Positions 12,905 through 26,420 of a stretch of DNA of 64,000 bases are shown here, one piece after another (positions within the stretch are counted from its first letter, which is position 1; each line of letters starts with the position of its first letter). Both the position numbers and the translations under genes were made by a program. This DNA is from Bugula neritina. Lineage: Eukaryota; Bryozoa; Gymnolaemata; Cheilostomatida; Bugulidae. The notes under the pieces are model-generated. The model searched no databases, was not told where the DNA came from, and saw only the letters and a program-made list of their open reading frames with translations. The stretch covers positions 21,842,819 to 21,906,818 of the forward strand of contig OZ037768.1 of assembly GCA_964035545.1 (NCBI GenBank), given 5' to 3'.

Positions 12905-14951
12905 ATAACTTAATGAACAAAGTAATTGTTTTAAAATTTAGCAAAATGAACTTCAGCAGTAGGCCATTTTCTATACAGGTATATGTTGTTGTACCTTAAC
13001 TGTCAGGAGGAAATAATTCCTACTTGAAGTCAAGCTTAGTAAAATAATGAAAGTGGCACAAAATGTTTGTGCTTTGGTGAAGTTCAAGTCTATGTTATAA
13101 GCAACTGACAAAATGGTTGCTTGTTCAGTAACAAAGCACTTAATTTGAGTTTGAACTCGCAACCAACAAATAGGAACTCGGAAGATTGATATCCATCAAA
13201 TCTTATATAAGTTATTCGCTCAACTATAATGTATTTTTTACAATAACAAAAATTTCTGTGCATGTAACTATAATGCACAAAACATTATTTTATCTAAAAT
13301 ACATTAAATATGCAGTTGAATTACCAAGTCATGGCTAGGATAAATGTAATATTCATTAGACATTATTTATTGCTGGTGTTTGCATATATCACAATATACA
13401 GTAAACATATAATATCAAGTTGTAGGTCTTATAGAAGAGAAAAAATCAAGATACGTTCCACTGCATTGATTTGCTTCACAAGTATGTGAGATAAAGTGTT
13501 ATAAAGGTTATAAACCTTTTTATGTAGTGCTATATATAAACGTTCACATGCATGCAGTTCACAGAGTATAATATATAAAGTTATCTAAGAGTAGCCCCTG
13601 CAGTGAAATTACTCTTTAAATTACGAGCTCTAATTGGTATTGATTTACCCCTTCCTACTCAGCAGCTGGTACTACTAGTCTTTGTAAGTGGCTTAACATT
13701 TAATCCTCCAGAAGTTTTAAGTTACCTGACTTCTTTTGGGAGTGGCCAATTTGCCACCAGTCTGTATTTACCTGCTATACTGTAATTTGAGGTGGATGTC
13801 TACATGTATTGATTATGACAATTACATAATAATAGTGTTCTGTGAACTGTAACTTTTCAATCTACCCACTCTGACAACAACAGTGATTATATAAGAAATT
13901 AGGTTGCATGAATCAAGGAGGCAATTAGATAAGGAATTACTTCTAAAAGCAATTTGTGAATTGATAAGACAAATGCACTATAATATATCTAATTATTAAG
14001 AAGCAGAGTGCATCAATTGATTTAATTTTATAAACCTTGCAAGGCTTTTTTCCTCTCATGTAGAATAGTTATTATTTTGTAAACAGTATTGCATTGCACA
14101 AGATTGTATTATATATAGTCCTATGTGACTTTATGTTGCACAGTGTTATAAAGTAGATGTTATAAAATTTATTAACTCACAATAAATCCAATTATTTGCC
14201 ATTTTAATCCATGAAAAGGTTTAATGCAATTCACCTGTAACACTTTCTAAACTGAATTCACAGGTAAATTTTTAGCCTGAACAATTATTCAAACCATTGA
14301 TTATCAATTGTGATTTAATTTAGAATTTATTATTGTTACAGGTTTAGCAGATCAGTTATTTGGCAAACATGGGGCTTGTGTTAATTATTAATACCTGTAG
14401 CTCACTCTGCTCTAAATATATCTTGTGTAAGTTTGAATGCCTTTTTCGTCATTTTGTATTTTTGATAAAATGATTGTATATGTGAATTTTGCTTCCATCT
14501 AGTTTTTGTAAGTAAAAAGCTTGAAATGGCTTGATAATGACATTTTATAAAATGCAGGTTTAGAAAGACCTTAATTGTTAATTTCAGAAATCTTTGTGGC
14601 ATGATAAATTTTTTGTCTTTAATGATATTAAACAAGCAACTTGCAAACCTAAACACAGACCAAGTATTATTTAAACAAAGTCTGCAATCTTTCGACTCTA
14701 TCTTCACCTCTAGTCATGCATTCAACATAAAACTAGTTATGTGTATCATGCAAGCAAGTTTCTACTTTTTCAATTTTAGTTCTGCACAAAATGCTAATTC
14801 ATGTTCTCATACTTATAAGACTAAAAAGCCATAATAGAAAACAATTACTGCTAAAATAATTGTCCTTTTAAAATTTCAATCTGTGGAAATTTGTAACAAA
14901 CTAATAACATTTCTTTGAAATAAATGTTAACGTATTTGTATGGCACAAAGT
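12905..14951. other. Intergenic DNA, no gene seen
   Basis: AT-rich DNA between the MYDGF and 15040-16413 3' ends, which face each other. Short frames such as 13603-13785 and 14402-14707 have no family resemblance, splice context or codon pattern that I can support. Confidence 0.5.
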
Positions 14952-14957
14952 TTTATT
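14952..14957 (-). terminator. AATAAA poly(A) signal of the intronless gene
   Basis: TTTATT on the plus strand reads AATAAA on the minus strand, about 80 bp after the stop of the 457-aa frame. This supports a real transcript end. Confidence 0.55.
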
Positions 14958-15039
14958 ACATATTATAAAAAGGTTGAAGATTTATATTTGATCTCTATAA
15001 AAAGTGTTCATACAATCAGTTAATTTCTATAGTCTTGTG

Positions 15040-16413
15040 CTATACAAAAACTGCCAATCTAAATTTCCTACAGTAATTATTTCTTTTGAGACTTTCTGGA
15101 AGTTGAACAGTTGACGGCATAGACTGAGAGCCTGCACTATGTGTACTAGTTGCACTCAGACTATTCTGAGATAAAGTAGTTTCTTTTTTATTTGAAGCTG
15201 GTGCCAACTCCATGCTGTCACTAATGTAGCTGTTTGCAGTGATTACATCTGGCTCGTCCATTGATAATGTTGGAGTTGACACAAACGTTTTCTTCTTTGA
15301 TATTCTTATTGGATTGTATAGAGTGCTCTCCTCTACACTGTTTGCCCGAGAGCGAGATGTCAATGTTTGCTTGGCTGAGCTGATTAAATTATTTGGCAAT
15401 TTTTTGTGAGACTCTTCAGTCAAAGCTAACAGTGGCTGTGGGGAGTTATCGCTACGCTTTGGGCTAGTGATACATGATTCAACTGATCGCCGCTTACGGC
15501 TGAATCTGGGAGTGCTACTTGCGCTATTATTTGCTGAAGAGGGTGTGGAAAGCATATCTTCTTCTAAGTTGACCATAGCAAAGGTGTCCCACGTGTTTAT
15601 CTCTTTGTTGTATTTCAGTGGCGGAGTTAATGGGAAGTCTTCGTCCGCATGCGACATGCTCCTATCACTACTGTTTGTGTAGTCCAGATGTGTGACCCCT
15701 GAATCGGCTTGAGGAGAAAAGTCCTGTTTGTTTGGTTGTAAAACATCGGCTAAGTTTTCAGCGAATGATGCGTCTGAGTAAAAGCCTTCTTCTATCTCCA
15801 GCGTGCATTCCATCTCCTCCTCATATATTCCATTATACGAAGTGCTTTTTACAACTTCTTTAGTTTCAGTGGAAACAGCGAGACTGTACGGGTTTTCAAA
15901 TGCGGATACATTTTCTGAATAAGTTGAGTGTATTGATTCCACTAATTCTAAACCATGCCCATCCCAATCCAACTCCTGGTGATCCTCATTTAACGTCTGC
16001 GTTGAACCCACAGAAAATTGTTTTGCTGATGGCGTAGTGAGCACACTAGGAGAACAACTTCTTCCGGAACAATGAAAACAATCACCTAAAGCAGCTATTT
16101 GACTTAAACTAATATTTCTTACATCTTCATTGCTACTTTTACATTGTAGTACATTTTCCTCTCTCAACCACTGCTCAGCGAGTTCCAGTAAATCTCTTTC
16201 TTCTGCACAAATTGATTGGTTAAAGTTAAGTTTTTGTGAGATCCGATAAAGTACCTGTTTGACAGCGGTGATGTTGGCAAGAGCTTCCTCTACGCTCTTT
16301 GCTAGATTCAAAATACTCGCAGCAATCACATAAACCTGCTTGCTGATTGCCTCGTCAGTTTTCCTTTCAGAATTTGAAGAACCCTTGTCTTTAAGTAATT
16401 TCTCTTTATCCAT
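15040..16413 (-). CDS. Uncharacterised intronless Ser-rich protein, 457 aa
   Basis: A single open frame from ATG at 16413 to a stop at 15040. It is by far the longest non-repeat frame in the window and has no intron, unlike all its neighbours. I do not recognise the family. Residues about 20-90 look helical, with regular Leu/Ile/Val spacing, and could fold or form a coiled coil. A Cys/His cluster (CFHCSGRSC) sits near residue 114. The rest is acidic and Ser/Thr-rich, apparently disordered, with several S/T-P sites (LTPP, LSTPSS, SSTPRF, ITSPKR, VSTPTL) and a basic patch FSRKRRS that could be a nuclear signal or a proline-directed/basophilic kinase target. An AATAAA follows the stop. Function is unknown. 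It may be a fast-evolving regulatory or cytoskeletal protein or an old retrogene; no sequence seen here decides. Confidence 0.8.
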   Translation of the reverse strand: MDKEKLLKDKGSSNSERKTDEAISKQVYVIAASILNLAKSVEEALANITAVKQVLYRISQKLNFNQSICAEERDLLELAEQWLREENVLQCKSSNEDVRNISLSQIAALGDCFHCSGRSCSPSVLTTPSAKQFSVGSTQTLNEDHQELDWDGHGLELVESIHSTYSENVSAFENPYSLAVSTETKEVVKSTSYNGIYEEEMECTLEIEEGFYSDASFAENLADVLQPNKQDFSPQADSGVTHLDYTNSSDRSMSHADEDFPLTPPLKYNKEINTWDTFAMVNLEEDMLSTPSSANNSASSTPRFSRKRRSVESCITSPKRSDNSPQPLLALTEESHKKLPNNLISSAKQTLTSRSRANSVEESTLYNPIRISKKKTFVSTPTLSMDEPDVITANSYISDSMELAPASNKKETTLSQNSLSATSTHSAGSQSMPSTVQLPESLKRNNYCRKFRLAVFV

Positions 16414-16562
16414 ATTAACCTAGAGTTTCACTGGCGGTTAGAGAGAGATGTAAATGTTTTCAGGTAGATAAGTTAACTGAGTAATATCCTAGAATGCAAA
16501 GTAACACGTGATTGTATTATTTAATATGCATACACATCATCCTAGAGTTTAATCAATATATA

Positions 16563-17313
16563 CACTGCGTTTCCATGAAGGCGAATGAATGCGTACGGAT
16601 GCCCGTACGGATTACATCGAAGGAAAAACCACACGTTCCTATGCAATCCGTACGAAGTTATCTTCTCTTTGCAACTGTGACGGCTGAACTAAAATGATAA
16701 TTAGTATGGCCAACTTTGAGTTTGAGTTCATGCACAACGACAATTTTTTAATTCTGTCTCCATTTTTGATAGATTAAATCAACTAAATACACAAACTTTG
16801 AGTCAGTTTATTTAAAATAAAAAACCATAAACCAATGAAAGCATAACGTATTTCTTAATCGATAAACAAAAGCTTAAAAGTAATTTAAATTTTCAAAATG
16901 AAAAAGCTGTCAACTTATTTTTAGCTTCAGAAAGCTTTGGCTTGCAGAATAGTTTTACAAATTTAAGATGATTAGTAATTATTTTAAATAATAGCAGCTA
17001 GGATAAATAAAATAATTTAAATTTTTAAAAGTCGGAGTACACTTTAGCGTAGGTTGTAACCTATAATTATTATTGTTAGCATCGCGTAACTATGTAACTA
17101 GCCGCCACAAATGCTGATCTCTGCCTCCGGCACAAAAGGTTTCATTCGATTTAACCGAAGGAACCATTTCCATGATGCGCATAATGCGAAGGAAAATTTT
17201 CATCGAAGGAGCCGTTCGGTGTAATTTCCGGCTGCGGTTTTGCTTCGATGCAACTGTTTCCATAGGGCGAATGAGAAAATCCATTCGCATAATGCGATAA
17301 TGGAAACGCAGTG
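16563..17313. mobile_element. Non-autonomous TIR DNA transposon (CACTG ends)
   Basis: The left end CACTGCGTTTCCAT is repeated inverted as ATGGAAACGCAGTG at the right end, 751 bp apart. Both ends are followed inward by related GCGAATGA/CATTCGC sequence. The trinucleotide ATA flanks both sides as a possible 3-bp target duplication. CACTG ends with a 3-bp duplication fit the CACTA/CMC group, but a Harbinger-type element is possible. The inner sequence is partly GC-rich near the ends and AT-rich in the middle. No transposase is encoded. Confidence 0.75.
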
Positions 17314-18714
17314 ATAGTGGTGCAGTTCTCTAATATTATATTAGCAATGTCAGACAAACACGCCTAGTAGCCTATAACGCAACGTGAATAATATAGACCC
17401 CTATAACACATACAATGTAATATTTATATAGTTCATCTAGTTGATGAACAAATTTTTGCATAACAGTAAAATATTTTGAATTTGCAATCAGCCATTTCTT
17501 ATATTACTACTGTAATGTCTTTTTTATAGTTGTATAAACCACAATCACTAAAATCAAATAACACACATGATGATTGTGTATAGAAGTTTCTATCAATATA
17601 ATATTAACATAGCATGTAATACAGCTTAAGCTGCTCATAGTGTTATAACTACAAATATTACTATTGCAGATACTTGTCTTCACCTATAAAACAAATGGTA
17701 CGTATGCAAAAAACAAGCTGATACTCCTGTTATTAAATATGCCCTCTTCATTATTTGTATAAATATATATAACTAAATTCATATATGCATTATGTGCAAG
17801 TGTGCATGTGTTAATCATTATTTGTAACTTTTTTAACTAAGGTCATGGTGTTTTTGATATTTTGTAGCACAGTATAACCCAATGCCCTTGAATGTCTCAG
17901 GATTACTTGGTCCTGCCACATACTCCTTTGAACAGAGTGTATATAATTATTTAATGAAGTGTTTGAACTAATACAGAGTTCAATATCATATTATATGATA
18001 CTTCACTTACAAAGAGTATTTATATCAACATTTGGAATCGTAAAGATATCACTTGAATCATGGGCATACGGAGTAGATTATATACTAATTAACTTATATC
18101 ATTTGTATATCTCAAACATCTTCATCAGGTTCTTGACCTTAATCAAATATCATGAATATTACCTGATACAGCAATAAATATTGATTGCCTTAGCTCATTA
18201 TAAAGCACAGTGATACTGAAAGGTGGGGTGATTTAGATACCACTTTTTAGTCACTATTTCATCATATCTGCTCATGAATGGCAATTATGTTCAAATCTAA
18301 GTCAATTGTAAGATATTTCCAATATATGTCTAGAAAATTTTCAGTGATAATTTATATAAGAGATTTTGTGAACAATTAAAAGCACTTTGACTATAAACTT
18401 TATACAAGGAAGCGTGATAGATGTTTTATTTATAGCTTTAATTGCTGTGTGCTGCGCGTGTGTGTTAGATATGTGTATGCAGTATGTTTAATATATTGCA
18501 ATCAAAACTTAAACCTTCTGTAAATTTTGCAGATCATACTCTACTTGTATAAGCGACTTTTAGACTTAGCAATGATCTAATATGGCATATTGTACAGTTG
18601 GCTTTTGCTAAATGGATAGAGTGCATAACTCCCAATTAGTCACTCCGCCTACGATGGCACTGAACTAAAACTACAAAATGATGAAACTAAATTAATATAG
18701 ATTAATGCCCATAA
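17314..18714. other. Intergenic DNA between two TIR elements
   Basis: AT-rich sequence with no exon, RNA gene or repeat that I can support. The short frame 17959-18177 has no recognisable features. Confidence 0.45.
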
Positions 18715-19481
18715 CACACTACAGTCGAAACGCGACTGTGGCGGCCATTTTGGAGCTGCTTGCGCATGCCTTCAACGTCACGTCCTACTTTTTGCTGGTC
18801 ACACTACAGTTCACTACGAACGATGAAAGCTAACTGTCTCTAGTCTCGCAGTAAACTTTTAAACCAATAGGAATGCCATAAACCAGTTTCTGCAGTATCC
18901 ACAGTAACCAACAATTAATCTTAGCGCAATTTTTTGAGATTTACTAGCATAATTTAATAAGATTTTCTAGTTATTTTTATTCTAATTTACTAGCTTCAAT
19001 TATTCAAAATTACTAGCTTTATTTAATGATATTACTTAGCTTTATTCAATCTCATTCACTAGCCTAAAGAACTAAATAGTTATAGTACGCTAATAAAATT
19101 CAACCAAATTAGAAAAACTAAATATGCAGATAAAATTTAGCAAAATTTATCTAATGAATACTTATTTTCATGATTTATTGAAACTTTCATACATAACTTC
19201 ATCATAATTATTTTAAAAGTAAAATAATATAATTTTCGAAGAACCAAATCAAAGAATAATGCTCGCTAGTAGCACGTGGAAAAAGTAAAAGCACTTAACC
19301 AATCAGGGTTTACCTGGCCAGTCAGTGATTGGCTGATCGCTCAACTTCAGCGATGACAGTTGAACATGTTGAACTTTCATCGCATCGCGAAAAACTGACA
19401 GTTGCGTTCAGTTGTGACGTCACAGAGGTCAACGCTTAGCCTCGAAAACGCGTTCAAGATGGCCGTTTTGACTGTAGTGTG
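18715..19481. mobile_element. Non-autonomous TIR DNA element (CACACTACAGTC ends)
   Basis: CACACTACAGTC at 18715 recurs inverted as GACTGTAGTGTG ending at 19481. Similarity continues inward: AAACG, then GGCCATTTTGGA on the left against GGCCATCTTGAA on the right. A third, internal copy CACACTACAG occurs near 18800. Length is about 767 bp, GC-rich at both ends and AT-rich in the middle. A target duplication is unclear: TAATG-like flanks are seen in inverted, not direct, orientation. There is no transposase frame. Confidence 0.75.
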
Positions 19482-20510
19482 GCAGCCCCATTAGGGAAAT
19501 CATTATAATGTTATACTTACTGGTTAAACTCAAATACAAAGTATATTGTTATCGGCAGCAATTAAAATAATTATGGTTACCTTTGTAGTTGATCTGGTAA
19601 CGAATCCTTGAGTATGTACCTGGAACTAACATATTGATTATCTGCAGTACGAACCTCATGTATTTGGTCAATTATGATGTTGGTTTAATATTGTGTATGA
19701 TGCTGTAAGTGGATATGTTATTGCCTGGTAATATATGCAAACGGATTCTCTGATTTCAATGTTATATATCACTATATGGTGTGTTTGAATAGCACGTAAT
19801 AACTAATAATCAAATAGTATTCAATGTTACTATAAGTAAATTGCTAGCAGAACTTAGCTTAGACCTGCATAGACTGAGCGAACAGTCTTAATAGCCTACC
19901 TGCAAGTCTATATATATCATAGACATGGCATTGAGTGCAGAATAAATGTTTTCGTCACAGTATTTAGGTCTCACCTCTTTTACATTTGAAAATACATGCC
20001 GTCAACCATACAGAATATTTTAAATATAAATAAACAATATTTTTATTAGCAAATTCACCAATACAGCTTTGAATTGCCCTAGAGACTGGTGAAATGCTCA
20101 CAAGTGAAATATATATGGTTATGAGCCTTATTAACAATGAAGTATGTACAAAGTGACATAGTAGTTGACAAAGAGATGGTCAAAACCCATACATATTTTA
20201 TACAGGAAATAGTTTTTGTAAATAGAAGAAATTTGTTACTAGAGTGCAGTCTAACATCATACATGCATAACTATGTTGTTGCAGTTTGCTCTATGAACAA
20301 TAATAGAAGTATATAAATAATAAGCAGAATAATATAGAGGGTATATATGGTATGGTACATTTATACAAGGACAGACTACACTGGCAATACAAGCCAATTC
20401 AAATGCTTTATATTCCGTAATACAGGGTTTATAAATTAATATTCTGGAATCTTCTATATTACACTATAAAGCATCACCACTGCATCCTGTGTAGGTTGTC
20501 GGTCAACTTT
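19482..20510. other. 3' flank of WDR82
   Basis: No coding exon is seen. A minus-strand AATAAA (plus-strand TTTATT at 20042-20047), about 465 bp beyond the WDR82 stop, is the best poly(A) candidate. Confidence 0.45.
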
Positions 20511-23500
20511 CTACATATCGTCCAAATTAGGAAGCCAGAAACCCTAAAAAGTAACATAAAATAAGTTGTAATTCTTACCAGCAAAGGGAATAAATACAAC
20601 AGAACTAATTTTCTTGGACGTGTAAGTACTTCATTGCTTTTACTATCAATAATGGACTAGTGAAGTTGTCTCTCCTACTTGACTAAAGTTGACTTAGTGA
20701 AGTGTATTTTTGGCTAGTAATAATGATATACCACACTTGCCAGTGTTATGCTATAAGGCAGTGTAAACTGCAATTTTTATTAAGATTTAAAAAGAAGTAC
20801 CCTATAAGATTAAACACAGCTAGTCCCACTGCCAATGACTGAAGTTTAGATACATCATTGGAAATATCAGAGTCTGTATTTTTCTTAGACCTGATATATT
20901 GAAGACAATGTAAACTGGACACACTCCGCAAGCACACATACATGTATCACAACTAAACACAATATAACAGTAACTGACTACATATTACTACTGCAACTGT
21001 ACACCATGTAGGACAGTGCTAAATCTTAGATGTAACAATATATAGGTGGTTGTGTTTAGAAAACGAATAAATAAAACATAAGCCACAAGGGAGCAAGTGT
21101 CAGTGTGAGAGTCACAATATTATGCTATGTATCATTGTAGCAGGGAGCTCTATATAACCAGCATGGATAGTGTGGCGCTAGGATACCTACCCTCCCCCAC
21201 CTTTCCTTATCCCCCTATCCTCCCCTACCTTTCCTTATCCCCCTTACCCCCATAGCTGTCTACACTCCCTACCTTTCCTTATCCCCCCTACCCTCATAGC
21301 TTCCCTCAGTCTACACTGAATATAGTGTTGTATAAAGCTAAGAGTCACATGACATTGGTATGTATACATGTAGATTGGGTTTATATACAACATATAATCA
21401 CAGACTGTGTGAAAGAGTTTATGCTAATGGAAACACAAGCGCTATTAGCAAACATAATTTAGAATGTCATACAAGTGTCTCATGTATCAAAGAAACACAC
21501 ATACTACACCATTTCAATATCAATGATAAAACAGCCGGAGTCTATTTAATAGGCAATTAGCAACCAGTTGAAACTTGAATTTCAATCTAACTGCAAGAAC
21601 TAGTTATTGTGAGCATAAAAATGAAAGAAACCTTTATTGAAAAATGATTTGAAAATAATAGAATCCTATATTGAGAAATCTGAAACAAAACTGACAGAAA
21701 AATACTTTTCGTTTCCAGAAAGATAAGTAAACACGTGCCGACACTACGTACCATGTGAGTGCAGGCGCTGGCCATCATCATATACTTGGGGTTGAACTGC
21801 ATGCACTGTATAGGAGCCGTGTGGTCACTGGTCAGTACACACACCTTAGACCCTGTTTCTGTGTTCCAGATGTGTACCTTACCATCTGTAGAACCTGCAT
21901 GAACACACAATATCGACCTTGAGCAGTGTGAAGGTCAAAGTATTGAAGTTTTGCTATAACTTTATTCAATTTAATACTTTTAGATTTTGTGATCAACTTG
22001 CTGTGAGAAGATAACTCTGTAGGGAAAATACTGATGCACATAGGGGAGATAACTTTAAGACCTGACTTTTGTTTTATTATAATATTATAAGGGCTGAAGA
22101 GCGTGTATAGTACAAACATTATGAATAGTTGATTACACTTTTATTGCTTAGCTTAAACGGAAATATTTCCCTTCAAGAATTCAAATTTTATTACAAAAGT
22201 AATATTGTGCATTATTGGTGTTTTTAGTGGCCACAGCAAAAAACATTATCACATGTATAAGGTACATCACATCCATTCACAACTCAACTATACACAACTC
22301 ACCATTCAACACAAACTGGGAGTCAGGAGTGAAAGAGGCCTCCAAAGCTATCTTCTTATTGTTGGTGAAGCCCTGAAGACAGTAACATTAAAACAATATA
22401 CAGTTTTAATTAGTCTTACTGCTCACTGGTATCATCAAGTTCATTCCTCTCCCATAAGGCATGTGTCAGTAATAATGTATCTCCAGGTTTAACATTCAAA
22501 AACAGTATTTTAAAGGCATTTCAACAACACTTTCTTTAAATTACAAAGACCCAGTTTTAGGCAGAACAGCTGACATGCTTATTGTTAAATACAACTTTAT
22601 CAGGTAATACATCTGAGCACCAAACTCAAAACTATACACAAGCTAAGTGAAAAACACAGCAAGTTAGTTGAACACCAACCATAAATGTCTGGAGAGGTCC
22701 ACCTTGAAATGCATCGACTAGACGAAGTGTCTGCCCATTTGTAGACAACAGAATGAGTTTACCGTCTGGACTGAACTTTAAGCCCGTCCAATCACAGTCC
22801 CTATCCGCCTGCAGCTTGAACGTTGCGAAGGGTCCCTGAAAAATTGTGATTTATTTAAGCATTCAGTAACAATTAAAGGGGAGGGGAGACAATCAAAGGA
22901 ACAGTTTACAGTTTCATGATTAGGTGATTATGTTATGTTCAACACCTTATAGTATCCAACAGTGTGGTCTACACCAACACTTGAAGGGTCTGAATAATAA
23001 GACAACTCCCAACACACAAGCTCTGCTTATTTTTTATGAAGTTGTAAACACAATAAAACAGCTATTCACCAAATAGAATTACATGTTATGAGAACAGAAA
23101 GACACCAGAATTTGCTTTAATAATGAATGTAGACATCCTCTGTAGTAAGTTGTTGTTCATGTGCCGAGTTATTTATATACCAAACAGTAATACGCATTAA
23201 ATACATATGAAGTAACAGATTTGTGATTCATTTCTATGTTATATATATATAACCTTATAGAGTCAGTTCTTTCTACGCTGTCAAGCTGTACACTTTATAC
23301 CTTACAATAATAAACCTTACGATACCTTGTCAAATGACCTGAGGTCGTAGAGTTTGATTTGTTCGGAGTTGATGCCGGCAGCGAATATTAGACCCTCAGG
23401 ATCAAAACCAGCCACAGGTCTGCCAGGTAAATGCATGAGACCCTGAAATAAAACTTCCTTTGTACTAGATGTGACGAAATCAAACAAGTAGCATTGCAAT

Positions 23501-24928
23501 TATAAACCTTTATAGTAAATTGACATTTAAAAAATTAATACCGTAAATATATAAATTAGAATGAACAAGAACTGTATGAAGAACACAAGGATTGGTAGAT
23601 GTAAGACTACACTACTATCATGGAAGTTTATTACATTCAAGCGAGCTTTGATAAACTTACGTGACAGTTGGGTGAGCGCAAGTCCCAAAGTCGGATAGTC
23701 TTGTCTAAGGAGCCTGATATAAACGTATCATCAATAGGAGACATGCACAGTGACACAACTCTGAAATATTAGTTGTACAGAAAGTTATTACATGAAAGTG
23801 ATTGCCTCAATGACTTACAATTAGGATTCAATTCTACACTACACAGCAGTTGTGCAATGAAATTACTCTAAATTATTCTAAACGTTTTTTTCTTTATTAC
23901 AATATAGAATCTGCACACCACTGATTATAGGTAGCTTAAATAGACTTCAGAGTATCACAAAAAATGCTAGCTAGAATGACCAGCAGACAAAGTAGTATAA
24001 ACATCCAACCTTACATAGAATAAGAGAAAATAATATTTTACATGTGGTTCAATCAGATAACAGAAAACTGCTTTACCGTTTTATTGGGTGAATAAACTGA
24101 ATCGATTTGTAAAACTCTTTCAGCAAAAATCCATCTCTTTAATTGTATTTAGATGTACTTACTTTTTCGTGTGGCCAGGAAAGTATCGGATGTATTTATT
24201 ATCGTGTAAAGACAGGTATCTGAGTGTATCTAGGAAAAGGGAAACAATAAATGGGTAAATCAAGACCAATTTTACTCAGAGGCATCTTTTAGTATTAGAA
24301 AACACCACTTTTGAAAACATAAAGAACTAGTAGCATAAAAAACATAAAAATTAGTTGAGATTTAGCGCAGGACAGCAATGTATATATATTGCTTTCCACC
24401 TGAACAGATTTGTTTTAATTTACACATAAAACTCCCCCAATTCTCGTATTTAGTAGTATTTAACAAATGACAAAAAACAATACTCCTCTAACAAGAATTA
24501 AACTTAGTAACAAAAGTAAATCCCTGAAAACCATGTTATTAGCTGAACTCAAATAAGCAAAGATGCAGCTACTCACCATCAACTTTAGTTGAACTGTGGA
24601 TGGCTGTGTTTTGAGCATGTGTATAATTTATTAACCCAACTCCATATTTCTTACTGTTTAAATTTTTCTTTGGCCTAAAAAACCGTATATATTTATTTGC
24701 CTAGGGAAACCGTCATTAAAACAGTTGTAGGTTGACAACCATGTATTAACTGTATATGTCTACTCACGTTCCATTTTGACAATCATAAATAACTATTTGA
24801 TCATCATCACTGCTTGAAATCAAAGTATCGCCTTGGGGTGAAAAGTTTATGCTATTTATGACATCTTGGTTTTCCCGAAATACTTTGGCAGTTTTAAAAG
24901 TTTTTATCACTTGATCTGTCAACTTCAT
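20511..24928 (-). CDS. WDR82: WD repeat-containing protein 82, complete
   Basis: Nine minus-strand exons: 24928-24768 (ATG at 24928), 24674-24577, 24229-24163, 23760-23661, 23442-23326, 22835-22680, 22372-22303, 21894-21752 and 20543-20511 (TAG). They join in phase to 314 aa; the human protein is 313. WDR82 is a seven-bladed WD40 propeller. It brings SETD1A/B H3K4 methyltransferases to Ser5-phosphorylated RNA polymerase II and is part of the PNUTS-PP1 termination complex. Near-identical family blocks include '[17 protein letters not shown]', '[19 protein letters not shown]', '[12 protein letters not shown]'-type and '[13 protein letters not shown]' stretches, and the C-terminal GFWLP (human AFWLP). 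The last coding exon is only 33 bp and lies 1.2 kb from its neighbour, so it is easily missed. It is supported by the conserved FWLP tail. Confidence 0.95.
21181..21300. repeat. Polypyrimidine tandem repeat in the last WDR82 intron
   Basis: Imperfect copies of a unit with core CTACCTTTCCTTATCCCCC and CATAGCT are strongly strand-biased (C/T on plus, G/A on the gene's sense strand). Such tracts can form triplex DNA. Confidence 0.7.
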
Positions 24929-26039
24929 GATGTACACTGTCAACAAATATGATAATAAATGTAGAACGAAGCTTATACTATTCAATTAAAGGCATGTATC
25001 TATGCTCACTGCCAATGCAATTGCTCAAAATTAGATTGGCTAAGTAGACAGTCTTCACATTTCACTATATATTATTCACACATAACAATTATCTTAAATA
25101 TTTGATATTTCAAGAAATATTCAACATCATACTGTAAACTGACGAGGTTAACTAGTTCAATTACTATCACATACATTTCAGTTCTGCGGCATAAAAATTG
25201 TTACAAGCATTACCATCAAAATTCAAGCACTTCACGAATATATTAAATTCAAATTCACTTATTGCATTGCAATGGTGATATATTTTTTTAAAAGTGAATT
25301 GCTACTTTTTGAATATCTACTTATATTTTAGATAAAGTTGCTTTACGTAGTAAACTAAATATAATTTTCAGAGCTAATCTGTTTTTTCCAATGCATATTT
25401 TGCTCTAATAAAAAATCACTGCTGAAAAAATTCTGAATTAACAGTTTCTATGGGTAATATCTTTACCATTTTAAGCTCTACCAGCTATAACTACTTGAAA
25501 CTACATTAATATTTTTGAAATCTATAACTTTTTATACACAACTTAATAAATAAATAATGCTTTTGGTAATTAGGTAAGTTGAAACAAAATTGCAGTAGCT
25601 ACATTTGAAAATCATTAATAGATTGGGAGGATTAGGCAAGTTAATCTTATACTTAAATTTAATTCTTGCCAGTCCACTTGAGACAACTCGAGAAACTGTC
25701 GAAGAAATTTGAACTTTAGTCAAATTAAGAAAACTTAACAGGCTCTATTAGTATGAAAAACGATTATTACGATGAGTGTTGAGTGCTAGCACCAGTTGTA
25801 CCAAAAGTATAAGCGTTCAGTATAAAATTAAATAGTCATTACTCATAGTCATTCATAGCCCTAGCACTAGTATTAATTTTCTGCACAGTTCGTGTACAGG
25901 CATAATCAATTATCATAATGATAATAATATACTCCTATTGATATTCATACGAGTTTAATTTACTGGAAATCTAGCACCAAAAGTCACAGCACACGGCCAC
26001 AGGTTTGAGTATAATTGAACTTTTTTAAAAGAACTTCTG

Positions 26040-26420
26040 TTATACTTACTTATAGTTACTTGGTGTTGCTCAATACTTATACCATTAATTTTAAATTCAT
26101 TATAATCAAAATTATTACTATTACATTTAGTTTTACAATTAGTATTAGTATTACTATTACACTTACAGTTACTGTTATTGTTAAACTTAGTGTCACAGTT
26201 CGTGAGTTAGTTAGTTACTATAACTATAAGTATAACTTAAACTATAACTAAAAGTTCTGGTATCATTATGATTATTTGATTAATATTATTCATATTGATA
26301 TTGATACTGTATTTTGTTATCAATATCAACTATCATTATGATTATAGTTTATTTTATTTATAGTAAAGTGATTTTGATCTATTGATTATCATTATGACTA
26401 TGATTAACTTTAACTTTAGT
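26040..26420. repeat. Degenerate ATTAGTATTACT simple sequence
   Basis: Alternating ATTACTATT, CAGTTACTG, ACTATAAC and TATCATTATGATTAT units. Same class as 7840-8640. Confidence 0.65.
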
